Shown piece by piece: positions 1 to 8,599 of a stretch of DNA of 64,000 nucleotides; position 1 is the stretch's first letter; each line of letters begins with the position of its first letter. Source of the DNA: Erysipelotrichaceae bacterium (GTDB taxonomy: Bacteria; Bacillota_I; Bacilli_A; Erysipelotrichales; Erysipelotrichaceae); NCBI GenBank assembly GCA_016280635.1, contig JAEEHC010000084.1, positions 1-64,000 on the forward strand, in the 5' to 3' direction. The notes beneath the pieces were generated by a model. The model ran no database searches and had not been told where the DNA came from. It worked only from the letters and a program-made list of their open reading frames with translations. A program made the position numbers and the translations under genes.

Positions 1-12
1 CCTAAAGGCATC

Positions 13-40
13 TTGAAATTGGGTTGTGTTTTGGTATAAT
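13..40 (+). promoter_or_regulatory. Extended -10 sigma-A promoter facing a gene-less region
   Basis: TTGAAA (13-18), a 16-base spacer and TATAAT (35-40), preceded by TG one base upstream (extended -10). Transcription would start near position 47. No open reading frame of note follows before the hairpin at 241-270, so the product may be an untranslated RNA. Confidence 0.6.
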
Positions 41-48
41 AACAACGC

Positions 49-129
49 TATTATCCGCAGCAGTTCCCCTTCTCTGTTATCAACGCTGATAACAAAATGA
101 TAACAGAAGGGGTGATAGGCTGGATAATA
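49..129 (+). repeat. Nested inverted repeats with three TGATAACA octamers
   Basis: Just downstream of the promoter, TATTATCC (49-56) can pair with GGATAATA (122-129), enclosing a second arm pair at 66-82 and 98-112 that matches except for a two-base bulge. Within it the octamer TGATAACA occurs once inverted (75-82) and twice direct (87-94, 98-105). This may be a folded RNA or an operator cluster. The rest of 1-305 contains only an 11-codon ATG frame at 129 without a ribosome site, and a terminator; I see no gene. Confidence 0.45.
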
Positions 130-229
130 TGGATATATCAAATAATCAAAGGAACTACGAATAGGACGAACAACATTTCCTAAACGAAATTAGTTAAGTT
201 CAGTCGAGTGGGAATAGGCCAAACCGATT

Positions 230-273
230 AAAAAGAAAAAGCCCTCCTGTACAACAAAGTATGGGAGGGCTTT
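230..273 (-). terminator. Rho-independent terminator of the phosphatase operon
   Basis: Arms 238-247 and 264-273 (AAAGCCCTCC type) form a ten-base-pair stem. On the minus strand it is followed by TTTTTCTTTTT, the normal tail for the minus-strand operon ending at 306. In plus orientation the tail is weak (TTTATC) but could stop the RNA started near 47. Confidence 0.8.
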
Positions 274-305
274 ATCGTGATGAACAAACAATCGACGGGA
301 AGAGA

Positions 306-1475
306 TCAGAAATAACTGACCTTGACGGTTTTATCAAGCGTTCTTAAGATCTTGCATAGTTCATCAATGAGCTTCATTTTCAAAGAGATGGAAAGATCCT
401 TGTTGTGCTGGTGAGCCGGATTGACGGCGCAGCCGGAAAAGATGATGATGTCGCTGGAATCCTCAAAAAGCAGCGACGCCAGCCGGGAAGCTCCGTCAGT
501 CTTATAGTTCCAGTTGAAATAATCCTGGTTGCCGGCCGCAAAATCACGGCCGTATTCCAAGACCCGGTTAAGGGTGACCATTCCCTCGGTGACCAGATCA
601 ATGCCTTCAATGGTGGAAATTGGAGGTATGTCCGTCTCCATTTCGTTGGGAACAGCCTTTATTTCCCTGTTCAGGTAGCGGGCAACGATTGAAGCGGTCG
701 TTCCTCCGGAAACGATGTGCTTTCCCTTTTTGGAAAGGAAGAGGGAGACCATCCGGTCATCGTCTTCCGGCGCGGTCGAAGGACCTACCATCAGGGATAG
801 CTGCTGCCGCTCTCTGATCCGGATACAGGCAACCGTTACATCATCGGTCGGCTTTCCCTCATATAAGGCGTTGCAGCGGTCGATCAGCGTCGTTGCCAGC
901 ACTTTGGCGCAAAGCTGGTCGGTGATGGTCTCTTCCGCAAAATTCATGATCTGAGGCAGGGTCCAGCCGTAATTGAGGATCTCACCGGCTCCGGCATTGA
1001 TGACTCCGTCAGACATCATGAAGAAGCTGTCGCCAACCGTGGCTTCATATTCGGCTTTCTCGATCCGCTTGCCGTGGATCTCGCTGACCGTATAGTCGGG
1101 CAGGAAGGCTTTTCCTTCATGGACAATGAAGGGAGAGGGGTTATCGTAGTTGTAGATCGTGATCCAGCGGTTATCCTTTACGCTGATCAGTGAAAAGGTG
1201 GAATAGGCCACACCCCGGTCCTTGCATACCGGCAGGGTGGCAATGATGGTTCTGACGCACTGTTCAATGTCAATGTCGCTGCCGACCATCTTGGACATCA
1301 TGATCGAAGTGAGCGTTGACAGGATGTTCGCCTTGACGCCGCTGCCCAGACCGTCAGCCAGAACGATGACATAGGAGTCTTCGGACAGTTTTCTGACGGA
1401 GACATTATCCCCGCACAGCGTTTCGCCGACATGGTTCAGAGAAACATGGCCATAATCCGTATAAAGTTCATTCAT
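306..1475 (-). CDS. SpoIIE-type PP2C serine/threonine phosphatase
   Basis: A 389-residue metal-dependent protein phosphatase of the SpoIIE/PP2C family. The acidic metal sites are visible: LADGLGSG near residue 40, MSDG near 155 and TDDVTVA near 212. The last 160 residues are not part of the catalytic fold and I do not recognise them. The start codon overlaps the end of the upstream hydrogenase-like gene by eight bases, so the two are translationally coupled and probably act together: a phosphatase output module for a PAS/H-cluster sensor. That role is inferred from pairing known in anaerobes; the substrate is unknown. Confidence 0.85.
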   Translation of the reverse strand: MNELYTDYGHVSLNHVGETLCGDNVSVRKLSEDSYVIVLADGLGSGVKANILSTLTSIMMSKMVGSDIDIEQCVRTIIATLPVCKDRGVAYSTFSLISVKDNRWITIYNYDNPSPFIVHEGKAFLPDYTVSEIHGKRIEKAEYEATVGDSFFMMSDGVINAGAGEILNYGWTLPQIMNFAEETITDQLCAKVLATTLIDRCNALYEGKPTDDVTVACIRIRERQQLSLMVGPSTAPEDDDRMVSLFLSKKGKHIVSGGTTASIVARYLNREIKAVPNEMETDIPPISTIEGIDLVTEGMVTLNRVLEYGRDFAAGNQDYFNWNYKTDGASRLASLLFEDSSDIIIFSGCAVNPAHQHNKDLSISLKMKLIDELCKILRTLDKTVKVSYF

Positions 1476-3141
1476 CGCTCTTCACCAGACTCTTCAGTTT
1501 TTCCAGCGCGACCTTGGTCTCGGCCGTCGTCTCACCAAGCAGGGAGGCGATCTCATGAACGGAACGCATGTTCTTTTCCAGCAGGGAGTCGGTGATCGAG
1601 ATCGTGTTCTTCACCAGATCCTGATGGTACTGCCGGTTCTTTTCCTCGCCGGTTATGTCCCGGTAAACGCAGACCAGCACCTTGAATCTCTGATCATAGG
1701 AGATCGTCTTGACGACATAGCGCTCATATTCCTTCAGGTACTCCCGCTTGGCAAAAATCTGCTTGCCGTCCAGGACATCATAGAAATCAGCAGGATCAAG
1801 GATTGAAGCGACATGCTGGTTGATCAGCAGATCGGCTGAGGGTATGCCGACCAGCCGGCACATGGTGTTGTTTATCAGGCCAATGTTGAGGTCCTCATCG
1901 AGAACGATCAGGCCATTGGGCGTATTGTTGACGATGTTATTGGCCAGAGACTGGGATTTCTCCATCAACAGCGGCAGACACATGTCAATGTTGGCGTAAC
2001 CCTTGAGGATGGCAATGGCCTTGTCGCGGCAGGTATCATAGCCGCAGCAGCCGCAGTTGAGCCGGTCAGTTTCGTTTTCCTTTCCCATCTTCTTCAGCAT
2101 TGCCGTTATTTCTTCCTCCGAAGGCTGGCGGTGCTGGATGGCAGGCCGGTCGTAGGCGGCCGTTATGTCCGCTGTATTGGTCAGGGCATATTCAAAGTCT
2201 TCAGAACCCGCGTAGCTGTTTACCAGCAGGCTGTTTCGGGCCTGCGAATTCCTTCTGGTCTTGGCGACCGGACCGTTGACGCAGCTGCCCTTGCAGGCGG
2301 ACATTTCGATGAAACAGTTATGGATCTTGCCGGCCTTGAGGTCTTCCAGAGCGGCGATGGCTTCCTCCATGCCGTCGACAACGAGGTAATCATGTCTGGT
2401 GCTGGTGCACGCCATCGTCCGAATGATACCGCCGCTGGTGGGGAACAGCCGGGCCTTGGATTTCTGCTGTCTGGTCTTTTTCTGAGTGGTCAGCATGGTG
2501 AGGTTTTCTTCCTTCAGCCACTGATCGAGTTCCTCAAAGGTCAAAACGGCATCGATGTACTGGCTGTGGTCGCCTTCGTCCTTTTTGGCGATGCAGGGAC
2601 CGATGAAGACCACCTTGGCATCTTCATGGCGCTTCTTGATGTTCAGACCATGTGCACACATCGGGGAGAGAACGTCGGCAAGATAGGGCCGGCATTCCGG
2701 ATAGTGCTTCATGATCAGGGTATTGATGCTGTGGCAGCAGGAAGAGATAAGAACATCCCTTCCCTCGTTGAGCAGCTGGTCATAGGCATTCTTGACGATC
2801 GTAGCTCCGATGGCGGTTTCCTCGACGTCATAGAAGCCCAGCTTCTTCAGCGTCTGCGACAGGCAGTCGATGTCGCTGTCTTCATAATAGGAAACGAAGC
2901 TGGGGGCGAGGGAGACGATCACCTTATCCCTTTCCAGCATCCTCTTAACGGTCAGCAGATCATTGCGGATGACCTTCAGCTTTGAGGGACAGACATTGTA
3001 ACAGGTGCCGCAGAGCACGCAGTCTTCCTGAATGATCGAAGCGCGGTTATTTTCAAATGAGATGGCCTTGATGGGGCAGCTGCGGATGCATTTGTAGCAG
3101 TTCTTGCAGTTGTCGGTCTTACTGGTCAGACATTTTTCCAT
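1468..3141 (-). CDS. Sensory-type [FeFe]-hydrogenase-like protein with PAS domain
   Basis: A 557-residue protein with two 4Fe-4S ferredoxin motifs (Cys 12/15/18/22 and 41/44/47/51), an H-cluster domain, a further Fe-S motif (CGCCGYDTC from about 363), a PAS domain (about 400-500) and a helical tail. The H-cluster ligands are present: SSCC at 133-136, GPCIAKKDE at 181-189, and Cys 283 and 287 in SACKGSC. This order matches hydrogenases thought to sense H2 or redox state and not bulk H2-producing enzymes. A clean SD (AAGGA) precedes the ATG. It lies between NAD kinase and the PP2C phosphatase. Whether it makes or consumes H2 cannot be told from sequence. Confidence 0.85.
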   Translation of the reverse strand: MEKCLTSKTDNCKNCYKCIRSCPIKAISFENNRASIIQEDCVLCGTCYNVCPSKLKVIRNDLLTVKRMLERDKVIVSLAPSFVSYYEDSDIDCLSQTLKKLGFYDVEETAIGATIVKNAYDQLLNEGRDVLISSCCHSINTLIMKHYPECRPYLADVLSPMCAHGLNIKKRHEDAKVVFIGPCIAKKDEGDHSQYIDAVLTFEELDQWLKEENLTMLTTQKKTRQQKSKARLFPTSGGIIRTMACTSTRHDYLVVDGMEEAIAALEDLKAGKIHNCFIEMSACKGSCVNGPVAKTRRNSQARNSLLVNSYAGSEDFEYALTNTADITAAYDRPAIQHRQPSEEEITAMLKKMGKENETDRLNCGCCGYDTCRDKAIAILKGYANIDMCLPLLMEKSQSLANNIVNNTPNGLIVLDEDLNIGLINNTMCRLVGIPSADLLINQHVASILDPADFYDVLDGKQIFAKREYLKEYERYVVKTISYDQRFKVLVCVYRDITGEEKNRQYHQDLVKNTISITDSLLEKNMRSVHEIASLLGETTAETKVALEKLKSLVKSDE

Positions 3142-3162
3142 GTTCTTTATCCTTCCATAGAA

Positions 3163-3873
3163 TTAATTGGCTTTGCCAAGCAGCCTAAGCGTCTTTTCAG
3201 ACTTGCTTATCGTGATTGAGTCGGTGATGGTACCGATGTACTCGCCATCGGCGAAGATTCCGGCATCATCGTGGTTGACGGATACGGTGATCTGACGGTC
3301 GTCTCTGACGACCAGGGTGTGGATGTTCTTGGTATGCGAGCAGATCGGGGTGATCGCCAGCACTCCGGCATCATTGTCCAAAAGGGGGCCGGAGGCGGCC
3401 AGATTGTAAGCCGATGATCCGACCGGGGTTGTGATTATCAGTCCGTCGCAGCGGGTAGTATAACGGAAGTGGCCGTTTACGGACAGGCTCAGGTCGACGG
3501 TCTTGCCGAAACTGGTCTTACCGGCTGTGATGTCGTTGACGGCTATGTGCTCAATACCGCCCAGCTGACACTTCAGCAGGACCTTTTCACTCAGCTGGGC
3601 CGTGCTGACAGCTTCATCAAAATCGGCGATCTCTTCCTGCCGGAGCAGGCACAGATAACCAAGCCGGCCGCAGTTGATCCCGGCCAGCGGCTTATCGGCA
3701 GCGATGGCGTGCTGAGCGGCCTTCAGAAGGGTGCCGTCACCGCCCAGGGAGAGGATCAGATCACATTCAGAAAAGGAGCCGCAGATACTGTGGCCCCTTT
3801 CCTTCAGTCTATTACTGATGTTTTCCACATCCTGTTTTGCTGTGTAATCGCCGTAATAGAGATACAGTTTCAT
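3163..3873 (-). CDS. nadK: NAD kinase
   Basis: A 236-residue ATP-NAD kinase that makes NADP+. The family signature GGDGT lies at residues 44-48, and the substrate-site stretch CDGLIITTPVGSSAYN follows near 140. It is on the short side for the family but complete. Its ATG shares a base with the TAA of the upstream nfnB (TAATG), so translation is coupled. Placement directly after the two subunits of the NADP-linked transhydrogenase suggests that supply of NADP and its reduction are co-expressed. Confidence 0.93.
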   Translation of the reverse strand: MKLYLYYGDYTAKQDVENISNRLKERGHSICGSFSECDLILSLGGDGTLLKAAQHAIAADKPLAGINCGRLGYLCLLRQEEIADFDEAVSTAQLSEKVLLKCQLGGIEHIAVNDITAGKTSFGKTVDLSLSVNGHFRYTTRCDGLIITTPVGSSAYNLAASGPLLDNDAGVLAITPICSHTKNIHTLVVRDDRQITVSVNHDDAGIFADGEYIGTITDSITISKSEKTLRLLGKAN

Positions 3874-5282
3874 TACTTGTTGCTTAAGAATTCGTCAATG
3901 GACTTGGCAGCCAGCTTGCCGGCACCCATGGCGCTGATGACGGTGGCAGCACCGGTTACGGCATCGCCGCCGGCATAAACGGCTTCACGGGAGGTCAGAC
4001 CGTCTTCATTGACGATGATGCCGCCGTGAGAGTTGACTTCCAGACCCTTGGTGGTGTTCTTGATCAGCGGGTTGGGTGAAGTACCGATGGACAAGATGAC
4101 GGTATCGACATCAAGCACGAACTCTGAACCCGGAACCTCGACCGGTCTTCTTCTGCCGGAAGCATCCGGTTCGCCAAGTTCCATTCTGATGCACTTGATA
4201 CCGGTGACAAAGCCGTTCTTCGGATCTCTGGGATCATCAGGGTTATTGTAGCCCAGGATCTCAACCGGATTGTTGAGCAGTCTGAAATCGATGCCCTCTT
4301 CCTGAGCGTGTTCGACTTCTTCCTTTCTGGCGGGAAGTTCTTCCATTGATCTTCTGTAAACGATGTAGACCTTTTCAGCGCCCAGACGCAGAGCCGTTCT
4401 GGCAGCGTCCATGGCGACGTTGCCGCCGCCGACGACCGCGACCTTGCCGCCCTTCATGATCGGGGTGACGGGGTCTTCACGATAGGCTTTCATCAGGTTG
4501 GATCTGGTCAGGAATTCGTTAGCGGAGTAGACGCCCTTGTAGGCTTCGCCTGGGATGTTCATGAACCGCGGTAAGCCGGCACCGGAACCGACGAAGACGG
4601 CTTCATAACCCATTTCAAACAGTTCGTCGATGGTCAGGGTCTTGCCGATGACGACGTTGGTATCGATGTCAACGCCGAGAGCCTTCAGGGTTTCAACTTC
4701 CTTGGCAACGATTCTCTTGGGAAGTCTGAATTCGGGAATGCCGTAAACCAGAACACCGCCGGCAGTGTGCAGAGCTTCATAGACCGCGACCTTGTAGCCC
4801 TTCTTGGCCAGGTCACCGGCGCAGGTCAGTCCGGACGGGCCGGAACCGACGATGGCAACCTTGTGGCCATTGGGAGTCGGAAGCTGCGGCTTGGCAGTGT
4901 TGTTTTCGTTGTGGTAGTCAGCGACGAATCTTTCCAGTCTGCCGATGCCAACCGGTTCAAACTTGATGCCCAGGGTGCACTTGGATTCGCACTGGGATTC
5001 CTGCGGGCAGACACGTCCGCATACAGCCGGCAGAGAGGAAGTCATGTTGATGATCTGATAAGCTTCTTCAAACTGGCCTTCCTTTACCTTGGCGATGAAT
5101 TCCGGAATATGGATGTTGACTGGGCAGCCCTTAACGCAGGGCTGGTTCTTGCAGTTGAGGCAGCGGCTGGCTTCGTTCATGGCGATCTCAGCCGTATAGC
5201 CTAAGGCAACTTCGTCAAAATTATGCGCTCTTACTTCCGGAGCCTGAGTAGGCATCGGGTTCTTATTGGGGATGATAGCCAT
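3873..5282 (-). CDS. nfnB: NfnB / GltA-like NADPH oxidoreductase subunit
   Basis: A 469-residue flavoprotein of the glutamate synthase small-subunit family. The N terminus carries the Cys-rich Fe-S region (CLNCKNQPC, CVKGCP, VCGRVCP), followed by an FAD site (GSGPSGLTCAGDLA, about residue 145) and an NADPH site (GGGNVAMDAARTA, about 285). Paired with the adjacent 2Fe-2S flavoprotein it is the large subunit of NADH-dependent reduced ferredoxin:NADP+ oxidoreductase, the electron-bifurcating transhydrogenase. I chose the ATG at 5282 because it follows AAGGAGGT and overlaps the upstream stop as TAATG. A homotetrameric glutamate synthase is the alternative, but the partner gene favours NfnB. Confidence 0.87.
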   Translation of the reverse strand: MAIIPNKNPMPTQAPEVRAHNFDEVALGYTAEIAMNEASRCLNCKNQPCVKGCPVNIHIPEFIAKVKEGQFEEAYQIINMTSSLPAVCGRVCPQESQCESKCTLGIKFEPVGIGRLERFVADYHNENNTAKPQLPTPNGHKVAIVGSGPSGLTCAGDLAKKGYKVAVYEALHTAGGVLVYGIPEFRLPKRIVAKEVETLKALGVDIDTNVVIGKTLTIDELFEMGYEAVFVGSGAGLPRFMNIPGEAYKGVYSANEFLTRSNLMKAYREDPVTPIMKGGKVAVVGGGNVAMDAARTALRLGAEKVYIVYRRSMEELPARKEEVEHAQEEGIDFRLLNNPVEILGYNNPDDPRDPKNGFVTGIKCIRMELGEPDASGRRRPVEVPGSEFVLDVDTVILSIGTSPNPLIKNTTKGLEVNSHGGIIVNEDGLTSREAVYAGGDAVTGAATVISAMGAGKLAAKSIDEFLSNK

Positions 5283-6133
5283 TATTTTACCTCCTTGAAC
5301 AGGTTGCACGCTTCTTCATAGGCGTGTCTTTCAAAATCCATGTACATTCTGTTTCTGGACATGGCTTCGTCAAAGTCGACTTCATAGCCGTTGAAATCGG
5401 GGCCGTCGACGCAGGCAAACTTGGTTACTCTCTTACCGTCCTGATTCAGGGTGAGACGGCAGCCGCCGCACATGCCGGTACCATCGATCATGATCGGGTT
5501 CATGGATACGGTGACCGGAATGTTGAAAGGCTTGGCAGCGGCAACGACGAACTTCATCATGATCAGCGGTCCGATCGTGATGATCTCATCGAAGGTCTCG
5601 CCGTTTTCCAGCATTTCCTTCAGCGGAACGGTGACATTGCCATGTCTTCCGTATGATCCGTCATCGGTCATGACAAAGAGCTTGTCGGAGCAGGCCTTGA
5701 ACTCGTCCTCAAGAATGACGATGTCCTTGTTGCGGAAACCGATGATCGAGGTGACTTCGGCACCCAGACGGTGGAATTCCTGAGCAACCGGCATGGCAAT
5801 GGCGCAGCCGACACCGCCGCCGACGATGCAGACTTTCTTAACGCCTTCGGTATGGGTGGCAACGCCCAGCGGACCGACAAAGTCCTGCAGGTATTCACCT
5901 TCGGTCTTGTGATTGAGTTTTTCAGTGGTACCGCCGACAATCTGGAAGATGATCTTGACTGTTCCCTTTTCCGGATCGGTTCCGGCTACGGTCAGAGGGA
6001 TACGCTCGCCGTCTTCATCAACGCGTAAGATGATGAACTGACCCGGTTTGGCCTTTCTGGCAACCAGCGGGGCTTCGATCTCCATCTGAGTGACGGTAGC
6101 ATTCAATGGTTTTCTGCTGATGATTTTATACAT
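5282..6133 (-). CDS. nfnA: NfnA, ferredoxin:NADP+ oxidoreductase small subunit
   Basis: A 283-residue protein of the ferredoxin-NADP reductase / sulfide dehydrogenase subunit family. It has an N-terminal FAD-binding barrel, a nucleotide-binding domain (VGGGVGCAIAMP near residue 105) and a C-terminal 2Fe-2S region with MCGGCRLT and a later Cys (FACVDGP). First gene of the five-gene minus-strand operon. An SD (AAAGGACGG) precedes the ATG. With NfnB it couples NADH and reduced ferredoxin oxidation to NADP+ reduction in fermenting anaerobes. Confidence 0.88.
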   Translation of the reverse strand: MYKIISRKPLNATVTQMEIEAPLVARKAKPGQFIILRVDEDGERIPLTVAGTDPEKGTVKIIFQIVGGTTEKLNHKTEGEYLQDFVGPLGVATHTEGVKKVCIVGGGVGCAIAMPVAQEFHRLGAEVTSIIGFRNKDIVILEDEFKACSDKLFVMTDDGSYGRHGNVTVPLKEMLENGETFDEIITIGPLIMMKFVVAAAKPFNIPVTVSMNPIMIDGTGMCGGCRLTLNQDGKRVTKFACVDGPDFNGYEVDFDEAMSRNRMYMDFERHAYEEACNLFKEVK

Positions 6134-6230
6134 GTAAAATCCGTCCTTTCTATATGCCCATTCTTAGGATCTTCCTTACTGAGAAAGGACAGATCAAGAA
6201 TACATAAATATAGTATCATCTTTTCCGGGC

Positions 6231-6236
6231 ATTATA
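6231..6236 (-). promoter_or_regulatory. Extended -10 of the nfnA operon
   Basis: On the minus strand TGTTATAAT gives an extended -10 (TATAAT at 6236-6231), about 100 bases upstream of the nfnA start. No good -35 is seen at the standard distance, which fits an extended -10 promoter. Confidence 0.45.
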
Positions 6237-6265
6237 ACACTAAATATAGATAAAGCAGATGTTTT

Positions 6266-6284
6266 TTGTTGACTGAATCGACAA
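6266..6284. promoter_or_regulatory. Imperfect palindrome in divergent nfn/SDR control region
   Basis: TTGTTGA-CTGAA-TCGACAA, arms of seven with one mismatch. It overlaps the -35 element of the SDR gene and lies upstream of the nfn promoter. The arms resemble the outer bases of Rex (NADH-sensing repressor) operators, but the centre is five bases where Rex sites have four, so the assignment is a guess. Confidence 0.3.
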
Positions 6285-6298
6285 CTAATCTGTATTAT
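6269..6298 (+). promoter_or_regulatory. Promoter of the SDR gene
   Basis: TTGACT (6269-6274), 18-base spacer, TATTAT (6293-6298), about 50 bases upstream of the start codon at 6347. The -35 lies inside the palindrome at 6266-6284. Confidence 0.5.
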
Positions 6299-6346
6299 AA
6301 ATAAGGAAAAAAACATACCGATGTGTATAAGAGCAAGGAGGAAAAT

Positions 6347-7132
6347 ATGTTCGATTATACAGGAAAAGTTGTTGCTGTTACGGGTGCTTCTTCAGGTTTG
6401 GGCAAGCAGATGGCTGAAGGTTATGCTCAGCAGGGCGCCAATCTGGTACTGATGGCCAGAAGAGTTGAAAGACTTGAAGCCAGTGCCAAGGAATGGAAGG
6501 AAAAATACGGAGTAGACGTTCTTCCGGTTGCCTGCGATGTTACCAATGCTGAATCCATCAAGGCCGCTACCGAAGCCATCAAGAATCACTTCGGTCATTG
6601 TGAAGTTATCGTCAACTGCGCCGGCGGCGAAAAGGGAACCGGCACACCGTTAGTTGATTACAAGAGAGAAGACTGGGACTTCACCATTAATCTGGACCTG
6701 ACCTCAATCTTCGCCGTTACTCAGGGCTTCGTCAACATGATGAAGGAAGCCATGGCAGCCGGCAAGCAGACTTACGGTCGTGTCATCAACATCGCTTCCA
6801 TCTACGGTCTGGTTGGCAACACTGCCATTCCGACAATCGCTTATCATACCACCAAGGGTGCCGTTGTTAACTTCACCAGAGGCGCTGCCGCTGAACTGGC
6901 TACTTCCGGCATCACTGTCAACACCATCTGCCCGGGTTACTTCTACACTGAACTGACCACCGAAACCCTGAATTCCGATTACTTCCAGGCTTTCGCCAAG
7001 CAGTCCGTTCCGATGCAGAGATACGGCCATGAAGGCGAACTGAATTCCGTCGCTGTCTTCTTAGGCGCTGAGGAATCCAGCTATGTCACCGGCCAGGCCA
7101 TTGCGGTCGACGGCGGCTACACTTGCGTATAA
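6347..7132 (+). CDS. Short-chain dehydrogenase/reductase
   Basis: A 261-residue classical SDR. The cofactor motif TGASSGLG is at residues 12-19, the NCAGG structural motif near 88, and the catalytic Ser and YHTTK near 155-170. The C terminus ends with VTGQAIAVDGG, typical of the FabG / gluconate 5-dehydrogenase branch. The start at 6347 follows AAGGAGG at the right spacing. A single-gene transcript divergent from the nfn operon. Substrate unknown; a sugar-acid or 3-oxoacyl reductase is possible. Confidence 0.85.
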   Translation: MFDYTGKVVAVTGASSGLGKQMAEGYAQQGANLVLMARRVERLEASAKEWKEKYGVDVLPVACDVTNAESIKAATEAIKNHFGHCEVIVNCAGGEKGTGTPLVDYKREDWDFTINLDLTSIFAVTQGFVNMMKEAMAAGKQTYGRVINIASIYGLVGNTAIPTIAYHTTKGAVVNFTRGAAAELATSGITVNTICPGYFYTELTTETLNSDYFQAFAKQSVPMQRYGHEGELNSVAVFLGAEESSYVTGQAIAVDGGYTCV

Positions 7133-7161
7133 AAAGCGCATCATAACCGGTTACGGATCAT

Positions 7162-7190
7162 AAAAGGGCTGACAAAGCCCTTTTCTTTGG
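7162..7190 (+). terminator. Rho-independent terminator after the SDR gene
   Basis: AAAAGGGCT (7162-7170) and AGCCCTTTT (7176-7184) form the stem, followed by CTTT. Confidence 0.8.
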
Positions 7191-7249
7191 CTAATTGGTA
7201 GTATAATTAAGAAAAATTGACAGAACAGTCTTAGCAAAGGATGGATCAT

Positions 7250-8509
7250 ATGAGTGAATTCAGTAATGCTTCCCGCGCTGCCGGCAGCGGCATTGACCGG
7301 CTGAACGCCTTTACGGAAGAACTGCACGACTGGTCGGTAAGCGGCAGGAAGCCGGTTCTGGCCTCCCGGGAGCTGCGTTATGTCCTCGGGCAGCAGAAAC
7401 AGCGGCTTCAGAGCTTTGGCCTGCAAATGGAAAACGCAATCGACCATACCGGTGATGAGATCACCGGCCGGCTGGCAAGAAAGGGTCAGAGCATCAATGC
7501 CAGCGTGCTTTACCGGGAAGCTGTCCGGCGCACCAGCATAAAGAGCGGCGAGAAGACGGTCAAGACGGAAAAAGAGCCGATCACCTTCTATGCTACCCTG
7601 CTGGAAAAGCCCGGCTTCAGCGATTTTTCCTGTACCTGCCCCAACTGTGGCCACAGCGGTCTGGTTTCCGAGATGAGAGACGGCTGCCCGTATTGCGGTA
7701 CGGTATTTGAGATCGAGGATGTCTGGCCGGTCTTCTCCTCCTGGTACAGCGTACCGGGAATCGTGGAAAGAGCGAACCTGATGACAAAACTGAAGAAGAG
7801 CATGATGACGATATTCTTTGTTTCCTTCGCGGCGCTGTCCGTAATCTCCTGGTTTGTCAACAAGGACATTGATCCGGTATTCCGGGAGCTGGTGTCGCTG
7901 TTTACCGGCGCCGTTACCGCCGGCATGCTCACCTTTGTCAGCTACATGGCCTACAGTATCTTCCTCCTTGGCCGCGTTTTCAAGGAAGCCGGCCGGTCCC
8001 TGCCCCTGCTTAAGGGCGTGAAGACCGGAAACAAGGTCGAAAAATTCATGAAACAATATGAACCGGACTTCTCCTTCCCCTACTTCGAAGGCCGTCTCAT
8101 TTCCTTGCTCAGGGCTATCGCCTTTACCAATGACCGCCGTGACCTCAGCATCTATGAAGGCAATGAGGACCTTTCCTTCCTGGATAAGCTGATCGACATG
8201 CAGTACCGGGGAGCCCTGCAGCTGCTTTCGGCCAAGGCGGAAGACGGAGTTATCCGGATGAAACTGAAGGCTTTCATGGACAACCGTTATTACGACGGCA
8301 GAGTCAGTCACAGAGACGTAAACTATATCGTTGCCATTGAAAAGGACATCGAAGCGCACACTGATCCCGAATTCAGCCTCTGCAAGGTCAAATGCCGTAA
8401 CTGCGGCTCGAGTTTTGATGCCCTGCACATGAAGAAGTGCCCTTATTGCGCCACGCCTTACCGGCTCACTCACGATGACTGGATGATCACCTCGATCAGA
8501 AAAGCCTGA
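7250..8509 (+). CDS. Zinc-ribbon membrane protein, possibly Tim44-like
   Basis: A 419-residue protein with two zinc ribbons of CxxC...CPYC type (about residues 128-152 and 383-405) and two hydrophobic segments between them (about 183-203 and 216-242), so likely anchored in the membrane. The stretch after the second segment resembles Tim44-like domains seen in Firmicutes proteins with zinc ribbons; that likeness is from memory and weak. The start at 7250 is preferred over 7241 because AAAGG sits about ten bases before it. TATAAT at 7202-7207 may be its -10. Function unknown. Confidence 0.7.
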   Translation: MSEFSNASRAAGSGIDRLNAFTEELHDWSVSGRKPVLASRELRYVLGQQKQRLQSFGLQMENAIDHTGDEITGRLARKGQSINASVLYREAVRRTSIKSGEKTVKTEKEPITFYATLLEKPGFSDFSCTCPNCGHSGLVSEMRDGCPYCGTVFEIEDVWPVFSSWYSVPGIVERANLMTKLKKSMMTIFFVSFAALSVISWFVNKDIDPVFRELVSLFTGAVTAGMLTFVSYMAYSIFLLGRVFKEAGRSLPLLKGVKTGNKVEKFMKQYEPDFSFPYFEGRLISLLRAIAFTNDRRDLSIYEGNEDLSFLDKLIDMQYRGALQLLSAKAEDGVIRMKLKAFMDNRYYDGRVSHRDVNYIVAIEKDIEAHTDPEFSLCKVKCRNCGSSFDALHMKKCPYCATPYRLTHDDWMITSIRKA

Positions 8510-8599
8510 GAACACCATCAGAAATGAGCATTTTGGTTGATTAAGCCGGTGCTCTGGTATAAACAGATAGATAAAGACAGGAAAAGGAAGGAGACCACT

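Noticed and set aside
2131-2985. 284-codon plus-strand frame
   Set aside because: It is antisense to the H-cluster protein, whose Cys motifs are intact.
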